Assembly: GCA_963665045.2 (NCBI GenBank)
Contig: CAXXJQ010000003.1
Location: 1,240,001-1,304,000 of the forward strand
Reading direction: 5' to 3'
Origin: JAFGRU01 sp016934985
GTDB lineage: Bacteria > Desulfobacterota > Desulfuromonadia > Desulfuromonadales > JAAYDE01
Length of the DNA stretch: 64,000 nt
The notes beneath the pieces are model-generated. The model was not told the DNA's origin. It searched no databases and saw nothing but the letters and a program-made list of their open reading frames with translations. The translations under genes were made by a program, and so were the position numbers. Shown here one piece after another: positions 43,113 to 52,670 of the stretch (position 1 is the first letter of the stretch; the number at the start of each line of letters is the position of its first letter).

Positions 43113-43595
43113 TCAAACAGCGGAAAAACCATCGGCCAGCTTTTGAAAAGTCGTTTCAAGATGTTGGGGAATGACCCTGACATCAGAAAAGACCGGCATG
43201 AAGTTGGTGTCTCCGTTCCAGCGCGGCACAACATGAAAATGGAGATGCTCCGCAACTCCAGCGCCGGCGACTTTCCCGAGATTCATCCCGATATTAAAGC
43301 CTTCGGGATGAAAAACATTTTTCAATACATACTGACAGAGAACCAATTGCTGAAAAATTTCCAGTCTTTCGGAATCGGACAGATCATTCATGTCAGCGGT
43401 ATGGCGATAAGGTGCAATAAGCAGGTGGCCATTTGAATAAGGGAATTTATTCATCATAATAAAACTCTCTGTTCCACGCTTCAAAATGAGACGCTGATGA
43501 TCTTCCCCCTCAATTTCTTTGACGCAAAAGATACATTCGTCTGCCTCCGGTTCTTCAATATAGGTCATGCGCCACGGCGCCCAAAGCTGTTTCAT
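43113..43595 (-). CDS. HIT family hydrolase or nucleotidyl transferase
   Basis: A 160-residue protein of the histidine triad family with the motif HLHFHVVPR and a Cys pair CIFC near residue 21. KQLWAPWRMTYI at the start is found in AP4A-phosphorylase-like HIT proteins. It likely cleaves a dinucleoside polyphosphate or an AMP conjugate. The ATG at 43595 follows GAGGAG. A second, shorter HIT gene is at 56411. No operon with thrC, which is divergent. Confidence 0.85.
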   Translation of the reverse strand: MKQLWAPWRMTYIEEPEADECIFCVKEIEGEDHQRLILKRGTESFIMMNKFPYSNGHLLIAPYRHTADMNDLSDSERLEIFQQLVLCQYVLKNVFHPEGFNIGMNLGKVAGAGVAEHLHFHVVPRWNGDTNFMPVFSDVRVIPQHLETTFQKLADGFSAV

Positions 43596-43863
43596 AAAAA
43601 TCTCCTCAGAAATCACCCAGAGAAATAAAATACTAATATCATAAAGTTAATAGTTAAAATTCCATTTTTTTGTAAAGTTTTGTCGACCGATACGGATATT
43701 CTTTCTTCGCCGATGATGCGGATACTTTTACTGAGGATAGCTTTTTCTTGGGCCGGAAAAAGAAATTGGCCCAATGGCCAAAACAACCTCTTGAATAGCT
43801 TCACAGGAAGTCCCTTTCCTGCTAGTATGTCGACTTACTTCAGTTAAAAAGGAGCCAACATCG

Positions 43864-45252
43864 ATGCGTTACGTCAGCACCCGCGGCAAGGTTGACAGTA
43901 TGCCATTCAAGGATGCGGTCATGATGGGCCTTGCCAATGACGGCGGCCTCCTGCTTCCAGAATTTTTTCCAGTGTTTTCACTCGGGGAAATCAAGGACCT
44001 TGCCAAACTATCATACACGGATCTGGCCTTCAAAATCATGTCCCTTTACTGTGAGGGGCTGCCGCGCCAGCAGCTGAAAGAAATAATCGACCGTTCCTAC
44101 AGGACCTTCTCACATCCCGAAATTACTCCCATCGTCAAAAAGGACGAACTTTTCATTCTTGAGCTATTTCATGGACCGACCCTGGCTTTTAAAGACCTGG
44201 CGCTTCAATTTCTCGGCAACCTTTTCGAGGACCTGGTGAAAGAACGCCGTGCAAAAATGAACATCCTGGGAGCCACCTCCGGGGACACGGGAAGTGCAGC
44301 AATCTACGGCCTAAAAAACAAGAATGGCATCAATATATTTATTCTTCATCCCAAGGGTAAGGTCTCGCCAATTCAAAAGCTGCAAATGACGACGGTTACC
44401 GACCCGAATGTATTCAACCTGGCCATTCGCGGAACCTTTGACGACGGCCAGAGCATTGTCAAACAGGTTTTCAATGATCTGGAATTCAAAGCCCGGCACT
44501 CTCTGGCATCCATCAACTCTATCAACTGGGCCCGCCTTTTAGCCCAGACCGTTTATTACTTTTACGCCTGGGGTAAAGTCTACCACGAAACCTCTGCCGA
44601 AGAGGTTTGTTTTTCGGTCCCAACTGGGAACTTTGGTGATATTTTTGCCGGCTATATTGCCAAACAAATGGGCCTTCCCATTCGCCAACTGGTCATTGCT
44701 ACTAATGAAAACAACATCCTTACCCGCTTCGTTCTTCAGGGTGACTATTCACTTGATACAGTCCGGGAAACCTACTCCCCCTCCATGGATATTCAGGTAG
44801 CCAGCAATTTTGAACGCTATCTCTATTTTGTTTACGACCAGGACCCTGAAAAAGTACGGAATGCCATGGACCAGCTTAAAGAAAAGCAAAGCATATCATT
44901 CAACCCAAAAGAGATAGAGAAAATCAGCCAGGATTTCACTTCTGTTTCGGTCAACCAAGATGAGACTCTTGCCACCATTCGGACTTTTTATCAAAAAACC
45001 GGTTATATTCTCGACCCCCACACAGCAGTTGGCGTTAAAGCAGGCCAAGCTGCGGTTCCGCAAGATGTCCCTCTCATCTGTCTTGCCACGGCCCACCCGG
45101 CCAAATTCAGCCAGGCCGTCAACCTTGCTATCGGCAAAGACCCGGAAAAACCTCCCTGCCTTCAAGGAATTGAAAAAAAAGAGGAACGCTGTGTCGAGAT
45201 CGATGCTCAAACCGAAGCCATAAAAGCTTTTGTTTCCGAACACGCCCTGTAA
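43864..45252 (+). CDS. thrC: Threonine synthase
   Basis: A 462-residue PLP enzyme converting O-phosphohomoserine to threonine. It has MRYVSTRG, GLANDGGLLLP, the PLP lysine in HGPTLAFKDLALQFLGN, ATSGDTGSAA, and FSVPTGNFGDIFAGY. These match the long E. coli/yeast-like class. KGAGC-type ribosome-binding sequence AAAAAGGAG lies upstream of the ATG. A single gene ending at a strong terminator. Confidence 0.95.
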   Translation: MRYVSTRGKVDSMPFKDAVMMGLANDGGLLLPEFFPVFSLGEIKDLAKLSYTDLAFKIMSLYCEGLPRQQLKEIIDRSYRTFSHPEITPIVKKDELFILELFHGPTLAFKDLALQFLGNLFEDLVKERRAKMNILGATSGDTGSAAIYGLKNKNGINIFILHPKGKVSPIQKLQMTTVTDPNVFNLAIRGTFDDGQSIVKQVFNDLEFKARHSLASINSINWARLLAQTVYYFYAWGKVYHETSAEEVCFSVPTGNFGDIFAGYIAKQMGLPIRQLVIATNENNILTRFVLQGDYSLDTVRETYSPSMDIQVASNFERYLYFVYDQDPEKVRNAMDQLKEKQSISFNPKEIEKISQDFTSVSVNQDETLATIRTFYQKTGYILDPHTAVGVKAGQAAVPQDVPLICLATAHPAKFSQAVNLAIGKDPEKPPCLQGIEKKEERCVEIDAQTEAIKAFVSEHAL

Positions 45253-45272
45253 TCAAAAATCATTTAATCACC

Positions 45273-45308
45273 AAAACAAAAACCCCCTGGAAAGGGGGTT
45301 TTTGTTTT
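45273..45308. terminator. Bidirectional terminator between thrC and glnA
   Basis: AAAACAAAAACCCCCT (45273-45288) and its exact complement (45293-45308) form a 16-bp stem with a GGAA loop, with A- and T-runs on the two sides. It serves both converging genes. Confidence 0.9.
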
Positions 45309-45330
45309 AAACAAGCTATTTAACTACTGA

Positions 45331-46740
45331 TCAACAGTCGTAGTAGAGTTCAAATTCGGCAGGAACGGGCCGCATACGGACATTATCAACTTCGTTTTCA
45401 CGCTTGTAGCTGAGCCACATGTCAATTACGTCCTGAGTAAAGACGTCCCCTTTAAGCAGCCAGTCGTGATCTTCTTCGAGGGAATTGAGCGCCTCTTCAA
45501 GAGAGCCAGCGACTTTGGGAACATCCTTGAGCTCCTCAGGAGAAAGCCCGTAAATGTCTTTATCAAGAGGTTCACCCGGATCAATTTTGTTTTCGATGCC
45601 GTCAAGACCGGCCATCAGCATTGCGGCAAAAGCAAGGTAACCGTTGGCGGACGGGTCAGGAGTCCGGTATTCAACGCGCTTTGCCTTGGGGTTGCTGGTT
45701 ACGGGAATACGCAGGGATGCGGAGCGGTTGCGGTTGGAATAGGCCAGATTGACAGGCGCTTCGTAACCGGGCACAAGGCGTTTGTAGGAGTTGGTGCTCG
45801 GGTTGGTAAACGCACACAACGCCTTGGCATGTTTCATAATTCCGCCGATATAGTAGAGCCCCATTTTGGACAATCCGCCATAACCATCACCGGCAAACAG
45901 GTTTACCCCATCTTTCCAGAGGGACATGTGGCAGTGCATACCAGAGCCGTTATCCTTAAAAATAGGCTTAGGCATAAAAGTTACGGTTTTGCCGTTTCTG
46001 TAAGCTACATTCTTGATAATGTATTTGAACCACTGCAATTGGTCGCCCATGTCCAAAAGGGAGTTGAAACGCATGTCGATTTCACACTGGCCGCCGGTGG
46101 CAACTTCGTGATGCATACATTCAATATGCAAACCGACACGCTGGAGTTCCTCAACCATCTCGTTACGCAGGTCAGCCAGGGAGTCCGTAGGTGCGCAGGG
46201 GAAATAGCCTTCCTTGTGACGGGGCTTGTAGCCGAGGTTGGGGAATTCCTCGCGTCCGGAGTTCCAGATCCCCTCATTGGAATCGATAAAATAGAACGAA
46301 TGGTTTACATCCGAAGCATAGCGGATATCGTCAAATATGAAAAATTCCGGCTCGGGTCCAAAATAGGCGACCTCGGCGATGCCGGCTGACTTGAGATATG
46401 CTTCAGCCTTCTGGGCAATGTAGCGGGGATCGCGACTATAACCTTCCCGGGTGATGGGATCGACAATGTTGCAAATCAGACTCAGGGTCGGTTTGGCGAC
46501 AAAAGGATCGATCTTGGCAGTAGACGGGTCGGGAACAATCAGCATGTCACTGTTGTGGATAGGCTGCCAACCACGAATGGACGAACCGTCAAAACCAAGT
46601 CCTTCCTCAAATATTTCCTCGGTCAGTTCAGCAATAGGCGCAGAAAAATGCTGCCAAATTCCGACAAAATCGAGAAATTTGAAATCGACGATTTCCAGCT
46701 CATTTTCTTTCACAAATGCCATTACTTCTGTGGGTGTCAT
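45331..46740 (-). CDS. glnA: Glutamine synthetase type I
   Basis: A 469-residue GSI enzyme that forms glutamine from glutamate and ammonia. Signatures are LGFDGSSIRGW, GSGMHCHMSLW, TNSYKRLVPGYEAP and RSASLRIP. A Tyr in DIYGLSPEEL matches the adenylylation loop of the beta subtype, so GlnE control is possible. AGAGGAAA precedes the ATG. It follows glnB after 49 bases in one operon behind a sigma-54 type promoter. Confidence 0.96.
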   Translation of the reverse strand: MTPTEVMAFVKENELEIVDFKFLDFVGIWQHFSAPIAELTEEIFEEGLGFDGSSIRGWQPIHNSDMLIVPDPSTAKIDPFVAKPTLSLICNIVDPITREGYSRDPRYIAQKAEAYLKSAGIAEVAYFGPEPEFFIFDDIRYASDVNHSFYFIDSNEGIWNSGREEFPNLGYKPRHKEGYFPCAPTDSLADLRNEMVEELQRVGLHIECMHHEVATGGQCEIDMRFNSLLDMGDQLQWFKYIIKNVAYRNGKTVTFMPKPIFKDNGSGMHCHMSLWKDGVNLFAGDGYGGLSKMGLYYIGGIMKHAKALCAFTNPSTNSYKRLVPGYEAPVNLAYSNRNRSASLRIPVTSNPKAKRVEYRTPDPSANGYLAFAAMLMAGLDGIENKIDPGEPLDKDIYGLSPEELKDVPKVAGSLEEALNSLEEDHDWLLKGDVFTQDVIDMWLSYKRENEVDNVRMRPVPAEFELYYDC

Positions 46741-46789
46741 CTCTTTTCCTCTCTACATGTTATGATGGAATAACTAAAAGTTGAACGAT

Positions 46790-47128
46790 TTACAGGGCAT
46801 CCTCACCTCTATCACCTGTACGAATACGGACTGCTTCCTCAACAGGAAGAACAAATATTTTCCCATCTCCAATACGACCTGTTCTAGCTACTTCCTCAAT
46901 GGTTTCGACAACCTTCCCAATCAAGTCATCGGAAACAACAATTTCCATTTTAATTTTAGGTATGAAATCAACTACATATTCAGCTCCGCGATAAAGTTCG
47001 GTGTGTCCTTTTTGACGCCCGAATCCTTTAACTTCGCTGACCGTAATCCCCTGTATACCGATTTCACTCAGCGCTTCCTTCACTTCATCCAACTTAAAAG
47101 GCTTGATAATACATTCGACTTTTTTCAT
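46790..47128 (-). CDS. glnB: PII signal protein linked to glutamine synthetase
   Basis: A 112-residue PII protein very close to the glnK product at 17257 but clearly distinct. It has MKKVECIIKPFKLDEVKEAL, the T-loop GHTELYRGAEY with Tyr51, and GRIGDGKIFVLPVEEAVRIRTG. It senses 2-oxoglutarate and energy state and controls glutamine synthetase and nitrogen regulation. The name glnB follows its position before glnA. GGGAGG precedes the ATG. Confidence 0.95.
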   Translation of the reverse strand: MKKVECIIKPFKLDEVKEALSEIGIQGITVSEVKGFGRQKGHTELYRGAEYVVDFIPKIKMEIVVSDDLIGKVVETIEEVARTGRIGDGKIFVLPVEEAVRIRTGDRGEDAL

Positions 47129-47255
47129 TTTTAAAAAATCCTCCCGGAAAAATTTCCTGTCCGATACGGTGTTGGCCCTGGAATATTATCAGAATCTCCA
47201 GAATTAATTGATGTCCTTGCGCCTGCCGCTATGGCTCAGTCGCGACTGTCAATAG

Positions 47256-47272
47256 AGCAAATAATTTGCCCA
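47256..47272 (-). promoter_or_regulatory. Sigma-54 (-24/-12) promoter of glnB-glnA
   Basis: On the minus strand TGGGCAAATTATTTGCT has GG at -24 and TTGC at -12 with the correct spacing, close to the consensus YTGGCACGN4TTGCW. It lies about 130 bases before glnB, giving a start near 47244. Upstream enhancer sites for NtrC were not identified. The remainder of 47129-47446 has no gene. Confidence 0.7.
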
Positions 47273-47446
47273 CCTTTACCGAAAATCGGAACAATTTTGT
47301 AACTCTCTGTTTTAACATATAAATATTATTGTTTTTTGATATAAAACAAGGCCTTTGCATTTTACAGACAAATTTATTTGCCTATTTTTTGAGCTGTTCT
47401 TAAGATGATTGCCATATTATTAGGCATACCAGAAGGCTAGTTTTGG

Positions 47447-48004
47447 TTATTCATTTTTGCTCGAAACAACCTTGCCGTTCATCTCTACCCATTGCAGATA
47501 GAGTTTCCACTCTTCCTCAAAATTTGGCGTAAAAACACCTTGTCCAATTTTATTCAGAACCTCATGCGGTTCCCAAAACCTTAACTCATCGATTTCCGAA
47601 CAATTAAACTCAAAAGGCCCTTCGGAAAAAGCACGAAAAGTCGCTATATTTTCAGATTCTATGTTATTGCGAATTTGGGAGTAGTAGAGAAACTCGAGAT
47701 CAATATCATTCAGGCCAACTTCTTCTTGAGCTTCTCGAACGGCAGCTGCCAGGTACCCTTCTCCTGGCATCAAATGACCACCAACACTTGTATCCCAGCG
47801 ACCGGGCTGAATATCTTTTGCCATGGATCTTTTTTGCAGAAGAACCTGTTGACTTCCATTGAAAACGAGAATATGGGCCACACGGTGAATCAGGCCGGGG
47901 TTACCGTGACACTCGCTGCGCAAGGCCTGCCCGATAACCCGGTCATCGCCATCGACAATTTCAAATATTTCTTCTTCAGTTATCAAAACATCACTTTCTA
48001 TCAA
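47447..48004 (-). CDS. Nudix hydrolase (isopentenyl-diphosphate isomerase-like group)
   Basis: A protein of about 185 residues with a full Nudix box, GHLMPGEGYLAAAVREAQEEVGL (Gx5Ex7REUXEExGU) and the preceding RWDTSVGGH. The arrangement IHRVAHILVFN.. and WDTSVGGH recalls IDI-like or YfcD-type Nudix enzymes. The substrate is unknown. The start is unclear: TTG at 48004 overlaps the upstream gene by 14 bases, and TTG six codons later is an alternative. No ATG fits. Probably translationally coupled to the DUF2148 gene. Confidence 0.85.
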   Translation of the reverse strand: MIESDVLITEEEIFEIVDGDDRVIGQALRSECHGNPGLIHRVAHILVFNGSQQVLLQKRSMAKDIQPGRWDTSVGGHLMPGEGYLAAAVREAQEEVGLNDIDLEFLYYSQIRNNIESENIATFRAFSEGPFEFNCSEIDELRFWEPHEVLNKIGQGVFTPNFEEEWKLYLQWVEMNGKVVSSKNE

Positions 48005-48521
48005 AAAATGGGTTTTTCCCGGTCACGGACAGAGGAATGGCATAGGCGACACGAATATCATTACCAAGCATCCCGAGTTCCACAGCGGCCTTGCCGGCGC
48101 TGAAAAGAATGCGGTTATCAATCCGCAAATCAGCCGCTCGACTCACGGCCGACCCCAAAGCAATACCGAGATCCCCGCTATTGAAGGCACACATGCCACC
48201 GGCAGCTTTAAGGGAATCGCAATCCTTAAAACCACAATAACCACAATTAGGAAGCCCCAAAGGACTCTCTCGAGTCCCGAGAAGTACTAAAACGGGTACA
48301 TTGTCGACATTCTCGGCATCACGGGAAAAAAATTTGAGCCCCTCCCGCAAAGCAATATCACGCATTTTATCGGCAATCTTTAATTTTTCCTCGCCTGTTA
48401 CGATAATGGTTTTTAAAAGATCCTTGCCTTTTCCCTTCGGAGCTGTTCTTGCCGCCGTGCAGATCAAATTAGCGGAAACCAGTAATGTTTCCTCACACAT
48501 TTCATGATCAATTTTGACCAT
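47991..48521 (-). CDS. DUF2148 ferredoxin-like domain protein
   Basis: A 176-residue protein. The C-terminal half has a cysteine cluster, CGYCGFKDCDSLKAAGG.. and a further Cys, typical of DUF2148 and probably binding an iron-sulfur cluster. The N-terminal half has a conserved TAPKGKG motif. Function is unknown. Members occur mainly in anaerobes. The ATG at 48521 follows AAAAGGAGG and is clearly the start. It overlaps the Nudix gene by 14 bases. Confidence 0.82.
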   Translation of the reverse strand: MVKIDHEMCEETLLVSANLICTAARTAPKGKGKDLLKTIIVTGEEKLKIADKMRDIALREGLKFFSRDAENVDNVPVLVLLGTRESPLGLPNCGYCGFKDCDSLKAAGGMCAFNSGDLGIALGSAVSRAADLRIDNRILFSAGKAAVELGMLGNDIRVAYAIPLSVTGKNPFFDRK

Positions 48522-49233
48522 GGAACCTCCTTTTTTTAAAAATATTTGGCCTGTATTCTTCAGAATCCGAGAAAAAGAAGCCAATAAAAAAATTCAGGTG
48601 TGGAATCCAATCCACAAAAAAACAATACCAGAAATTCCGGTTCATCATATTGAATTTTTCCCACTCAATTTTCAAATCATCGCGATAAGTGGAAGAGGAA
48701 ACCCCTTCCCTGTATCATGTGCATAAGTCTCTGAAGATCTGGTTGACAGTTGGATTTCTTTATTAACATTAGGTATCAAATTGTCATCTACGTGGGTTTA
48801 AGTTTTTATTGAAGAACTAGAGATGGAAAAAGGGGCAATAGACCAGAGGCATATTTCTACTTGTTTAATAGCCATATCGCTCAAAACTACGAGATTTAAG
48901 ACGAAACAATCCTTTCAGATGGTTCATTTTTTGCAAATATTTAACACTGTTTTTCAGCCAAAACGTTATTCATTGAGTTGTTCGGATTGGGTTTTTCACA
49001 ATGATTAGGGTATATCTGGTAGGTTAAAAACATTACCCGACTCTGCTTGGTGGATAAAACAACCTAGTTCGATGCATAACCAGCGTCAATCTCGTGACCC
49101 ATGCTTTCGATTGCCAATAAAAAAACACCAATATTTTTTTGTATAAGGAATTTCCCAATCCCAGAGTCAAAAACATATCAAAAACCCATACTGTCTGGGT
49201 TCAGACTGGCATTGAGGTTTTCAAAGATTTTCT
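48522..49233. other. Gene-free region of about 700 bases
   Basis: No supported gene. Reading frames of up to about 60 codons exist but have no ribosome-binding site and no family resemblance. A TTGACA at 48743-48748 has no good -10 partner. A small GGAAG/CTTCC hairpin is near 48690. Composition is AT-rich. The divergent promoters of the DUF2148 gene and the HEAT-repeat gene should be here. A decayed gene is possible but not demonstrable. Confidence 0.5.
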
Positions 49234-51390
49234 ATGACAAATGCTGAACAAAAAGAGCCCTTAAAACCTCAACACGTATCAATTGATGCGTTTGCGGAAT
49301 TCATTCAACAGTTGAATATTTTCCGCCGCCATCTCCTTACCTATCCTGAAAACCACCCAGTCCTTAACTCGGCGACGGAAAAGGTCCTTGCCCTAGGTAC
49401 AAACATATTTCAGGAAAAGGATACAGTTCAGTGTGCCGTGGTCAAAAATAACCTTTTCCTGGGCAATACCCAGCTAGACTCCAAAAACCGTATCTTTCAG
49501 GACTTTGCCACATCTCTTTCCTCTAAAGGAATTATCCTATTAAGTTTCAAAAATGGCCTGACTTCGCGAGAAATTTCAAGCTTTTGTGAATTTCTCAATT
49601 TTTCTCCCGAAGAAATCCATGCCCAGGGCGGACTTGAAAAAGCCTTAAAACAGAGAAGACTCCAAAACATCCAGGCACTGAAGATGGACTACGGGGCCTT
49701 CCGGGTTATTGCCGGGGGAACTTCTTCAAAAAATGAGGATCAAAACAAAGAACCCGAAAGCCTGTGGGAACGGTTCGCCAGAACCTTGCACGAAGGAACT
49801 ACTAAACTGACAGGGGAAACCACTGGGAATCCTATTGTTGATCCTGTTCAGTTAGCTGAGTTTCTCAACAACAAGGCTATCACCAAAAATCAAACCGAAT
49901 TAAAAAACACCCAGGATAATGTCGATTTTCTCCTTGCCCGCTTCGAGAGGGAGGGCATCGATGGTTATTTTTATTACATCCAGGCACTGGAAAATTTCAA
50001 CAAACTTATTGAAAACCTGTCCCCAGAATTGCGCTCGCAGTTTATGAAAGGGGTTTTTGAAAATTACAAAAATCGCGGCAACAGCGTTGAAAAGGTATTG
50101 AATCGGTTTTCCAGCAAAACCATTTTGAAAATCCTCAATGACGTCAACTCTGAAAATATGGCTGTTTCACAAACCGTATTCACCCTGCTGGGCAGTCTGT
50201 CAAAAGGATCAGATCTTAAGGCTGAGGCTAAAAAGACCGTTTTCGACACCCAGGTTGAGGAAAACCTGAAATCCCTCTTTAGAGAAGACATCAACGAACA
50301 GTTTCTCGACGAAGAATACCGCCACACTCTTGATTCTCTCGTCAACCATAAAGCCAAAGCTTCTGAGGAAACCATGAGGGAAATCCCCGCCCCCAATGAA
50401 GAGCTTAGTCCTCAGAAAATTGAACTCCAGCACGGTCGGATTGTGCTGGCCCTGTTGAACAGCGCAACCGACAAGGAATCTCAGGAAGAAATCAAAAACA
50501 ACCTTTTCCAGTCATTGAACTATTTCCTCGAAACCTGCGATTTTACGGCCATAAAAAAAATCCATAATCACCTGACAACTGAACAGCCCAAAGTCAAAAG
50601 CGAGTTGGTTGAATTTTATCAAGAACTGCTGCAATATTTTGAGCGATCGGAATTCACTGAAAATGTCCTGGTAGGGCTCAATAGCTGGGACAAGGAAAAG
50701 CTGGCTGAAATTCAATCACTTATACAAAGCATCGGCTATCCTTTTGTGCCCGCCCTTCTCACTCTGTTGGCGGAGGAACCGAAACGCACAACGCGTCGAT
50801 TTATTTTAGACCAACTTTACACCGTCGCACCCAAAGGTCCAATTGACCCGATTCTGGGATGGTTAACAGATAGCCGATGGTATGTAGTCCGCAACATGGT
50901 TCTTCTTCTTAGAACCATCGGAGATCATAGTTCCATAAGCCACCTCGATAAAAATATTGGCTACCCCCATTCGAAGGTGCGCTTCGAAATCATCAAAACT
51001 TTTCTCCATTTTCAACATCCCTTGGGAATAAAATATCTCCTCGAAGATCTTGGAAGTACAGATAGCGAACGTCGCTTTAACGCCATTCTTCTTGCAGAAC
51101 ATTCCCAATCCCCTGGTGTAAAAAGCAGGCTCTTGGAATTACTAAACCAAAAAGGTTTTAATACGGTTGATCTCGACACAAAAAAACAAATTATCAAAGC
51201 CCTGACTACCATAACTCATCCGGATATTATTCCAGCGCTTAAAAGGATTTTAAACTCTGTTTCAATTTTAAACCCTGGAAAACACAATGAATTAAAAAAG
51301 GAAATCAAACGTTTCCTGACCTCTTCAAAGACTTTGGCTGGAAATATCTCTCAGACAGGTTCTTCTCGCCAAGAAGGACAGTATCAATAA
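49234..51390 (+). CDS. HEAT-repeat protein with an N-terminal module shared with the next gene
   Basis: A 718-residue soluble protein. Residues about 15-125 (FIQQLNIFRRHLLTYPENHPVLNSA.. to SSFCEFLNFSPEEI) have the same pattern as the N-terminal part of the HD-GYP protein encoded next. The C-terminal part, about 510-690, has HEAT-like helical repeats, for example GWLTDSRWYVVRNMVLLLRTIGD and GSTDSERRFNAILLAEHSQ. It has no enzyme motif. It is 19 bases upstream of the HD-GYP gene and is probably its partner, perhaps a scaffold or sensor. The ribosome-binding site is weak. Confidence 0.8.
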   Translation: MTNAEQKEPLKPQHVSIDAFAEFIQQLNIFRRHLLTYPENHPVLNSATEKVLALGTNIFQEKDTVQCAVVKNNLFLGNTQLDSKNRIFQDFATSLSSKGIILLSFKNGLTSREISSFCEFLNFSPEEIHAQGGLEKALKQRRLQNIQALKMDYGAFRVIAGGTSSKNEDQNKEPESLWERFARTLHEGTTKLTGETTGNPIVDPVQLAEFLNNKAITKNQTELKNTQDNVDFLLARFEREGIDGYFYYIQALENFNKLIENLSPELRSQFMKGVFENYKNRGNSVEKVLNRFSSKTILKILNDVNSENMAVSQTVFTLLGSLSKGSDLKAEAKKTVFDTQVEENLKSLFREDINEQFLDEEYRHTLDSLVNHKAKASEETMREIPAPNEELSPQKIELQHGRIVLALLNSATDKESQEEIKNNLFQSLNYFLETCDFTAIKKIHNHLTTEQPKVKSELVEFYQELLQYFERSEFTENVLVGLNSWDKEKLAEIQSLIQSIGYPFVPALLTLLAEEPKRTTRRFILDQLYTVAPKGPIDPILGWLTDSRWYVVRNMVLLLRTIGDHSSISHLDKNIGYPHSKVRFEIIKTFLHFQHPLGIKYLLEDLGSTDSERRFNAILLAEHSQSPGVKSRLLELLNQKGFNTVDLDTKKQIIKALTTITHPDIIPALKRILNSVSILNPGKHNELKKEIKRFLTSSKTLAGNISQTGSSRQEGQYQ

Positions 51391-51409
51391 CCAGAAGCTT
51401 TAAAACAAC

Positions 51410-52633
51410 ATGGATAAAAGCCATATCATGAACCAGGACAATACAAATATAATTCAGGACTTTATCCGTTTTATTGCCATGGCCGTTGCCAACATCTCCC
51501 TTTATTCGCGTCACCACCTACAGGTTATCCGTCTTGGTCAACAGGCGGCTGAAAAACTAAAACAGGTCATGGGTGAAAAAAAAGAAATTTCATTTCTGCG
51601 CATCGATGAAGATCTTATTGTTGACAATACGCCTTTGCCTAAAAGCATATATCTCACCAGGCTCATTGGCATCCTGCGCCACCATGGCATTGAGCACCTG
51701 ACTTTTACCAGTAAGATCAAACCTGAAGAGCTTCTCTCTTTTTTGGCAAACCTTCTTACCAAAAGTAAAATTAAACTTTCTTCAAGCCCCAACATTGTTT
51801 TTGGACGGGTTGAAATACAAAGCAGTGGCCCGGTAAATGACTTGGCCACCGCCCATGAATGTCTGAAAAACCTCAGGCCATCAGACGTTCCCCACGCCGA
51901 ACTATATAAATTCGCGGAAATTTACGAGGAAATTAAGAAGAAACAAAAACTTCATGTCAAAGGGGTGGGGGAAATCGTAGCATGTTTTATCGACACCCTT
52001 AGAAGTGAATCCAACTCATTTATGGCCCTCGGGTCAATTCGTATAATGGATGAATATACTTTTACTCATTCAACCAACGTCTGCATTTTAAACCTTGCCC
52101 AGGCCCTTGCCCTTCATATCGACGGCCCCCTGCTTCATGACATTGGGGTAGCGGCCATGCTCCACGATGTCGGCAAATTGTTTATTCCTGAGGATATCCT
52201 CTGCAAACCAGGAAAATTGACGGAACAGGAGTGGAAGTTCATACAACAGCACCCGACAAAAGGAGCCCAATACCTCCTTGACACTCCGGGTCTGACACCT
52301 TTGGCAACCGTAACAGCATATGAACATCACATAAAATACAATCGTAGCGGTTACCCGCAGATCCCTGAGGACTGGGAATTAAATCTCTGTAGCCAAATGA
52401 CCACCATTTCCGATATTTTCGATGCACTTCGAACCAAACGAAGCTACCACGATCCCCTGGAAATGAAAGCTGTGCTGGATAAAATTGCTGAACTTGCCGG
52501 CACTCAACTCCATCCTGGGCTGACCAAAAACTTTCTAAGTCTTTTGTCGCCTTTTATCAATTCGACGCAAAACACAACAGACACCCCAGAAATATCAGCC
52601 GCCAAGACCAATATGCGAGCAGCTCAGGGTTAG
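51410..52633 (+). CDS. HD-GYP domain protein (c-di-GMP phosphodiesterase)
   Basis: A 407-residue protein. Residues about 10-135 form a module shared with the upstream HEAT-repeat protein (YSRHHLQVIRLGQ.., FLRIDEDLIVDN, LRHHGIEHLTF). The C-terminal HD-GYP domain has His220, HD at 252-253 in LHDVGKL, EHH near 305 and the GYP triad at 314-316 in YNRSGYP, so c-di-GMP hydrolysis is expected. A second ATG lies six codons downstream (51428). Neither start has a strong ribosome-binding site. Confidence 0.9.
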   Translation: MDKSHIMNQDNTNIIQDFIRFIAMAVANISLYSRHHLQVIRLGQQAAEKLKQVMGEKKEISFLRIDEDLIVDNTPLPKSIYLTRLIGILRHHGIEHLTFTSKIKPEELLSFLANLLTKSKIKLSSSPNIVFGRVEIQSSGPVNDLATAHECLKNLRPSDVPHAELYKFAEIYEEIKKKQKLHVKGVGEIVACFIDTLRSESNSFMALGSIRIMDEYTFTHSTNVCILNLAQALALHIDGPLLHDIGVAAMLHDVGKLFIPEDILCKPGKLTEQEWKFIQQHPTKGAQYLLDTPGLTPLATVTAYEHHIKYNRSGYPQIPEDWELNLCSQMTTISDIFDALRTKRSYHDPLEMKAVLDKIAELAGTQLHPGLTKNFLSLLSPFINSTQNTTDTPEISAAKTNMRAAQG

Positions 52634-52670
52634 TTCTATCCTTTTTCTAATAACGCTTTTGTTTCTGGAG

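Noticed and set aside
45466..46389. Long plus-strand open frame (307 codons) inside glnA
   Set aside because: It is the complement of a highly conserved glutamine synthetase with strong codon bias, which often leaves the opposite strand open.
48823..49008. Plus-strand frame of 61 codons in the gap before the HEAT-repeat gene
   Set aside because: It has no ribosome-binding site and low-complexity composition. No similarity to transposases or other families could be recognised.
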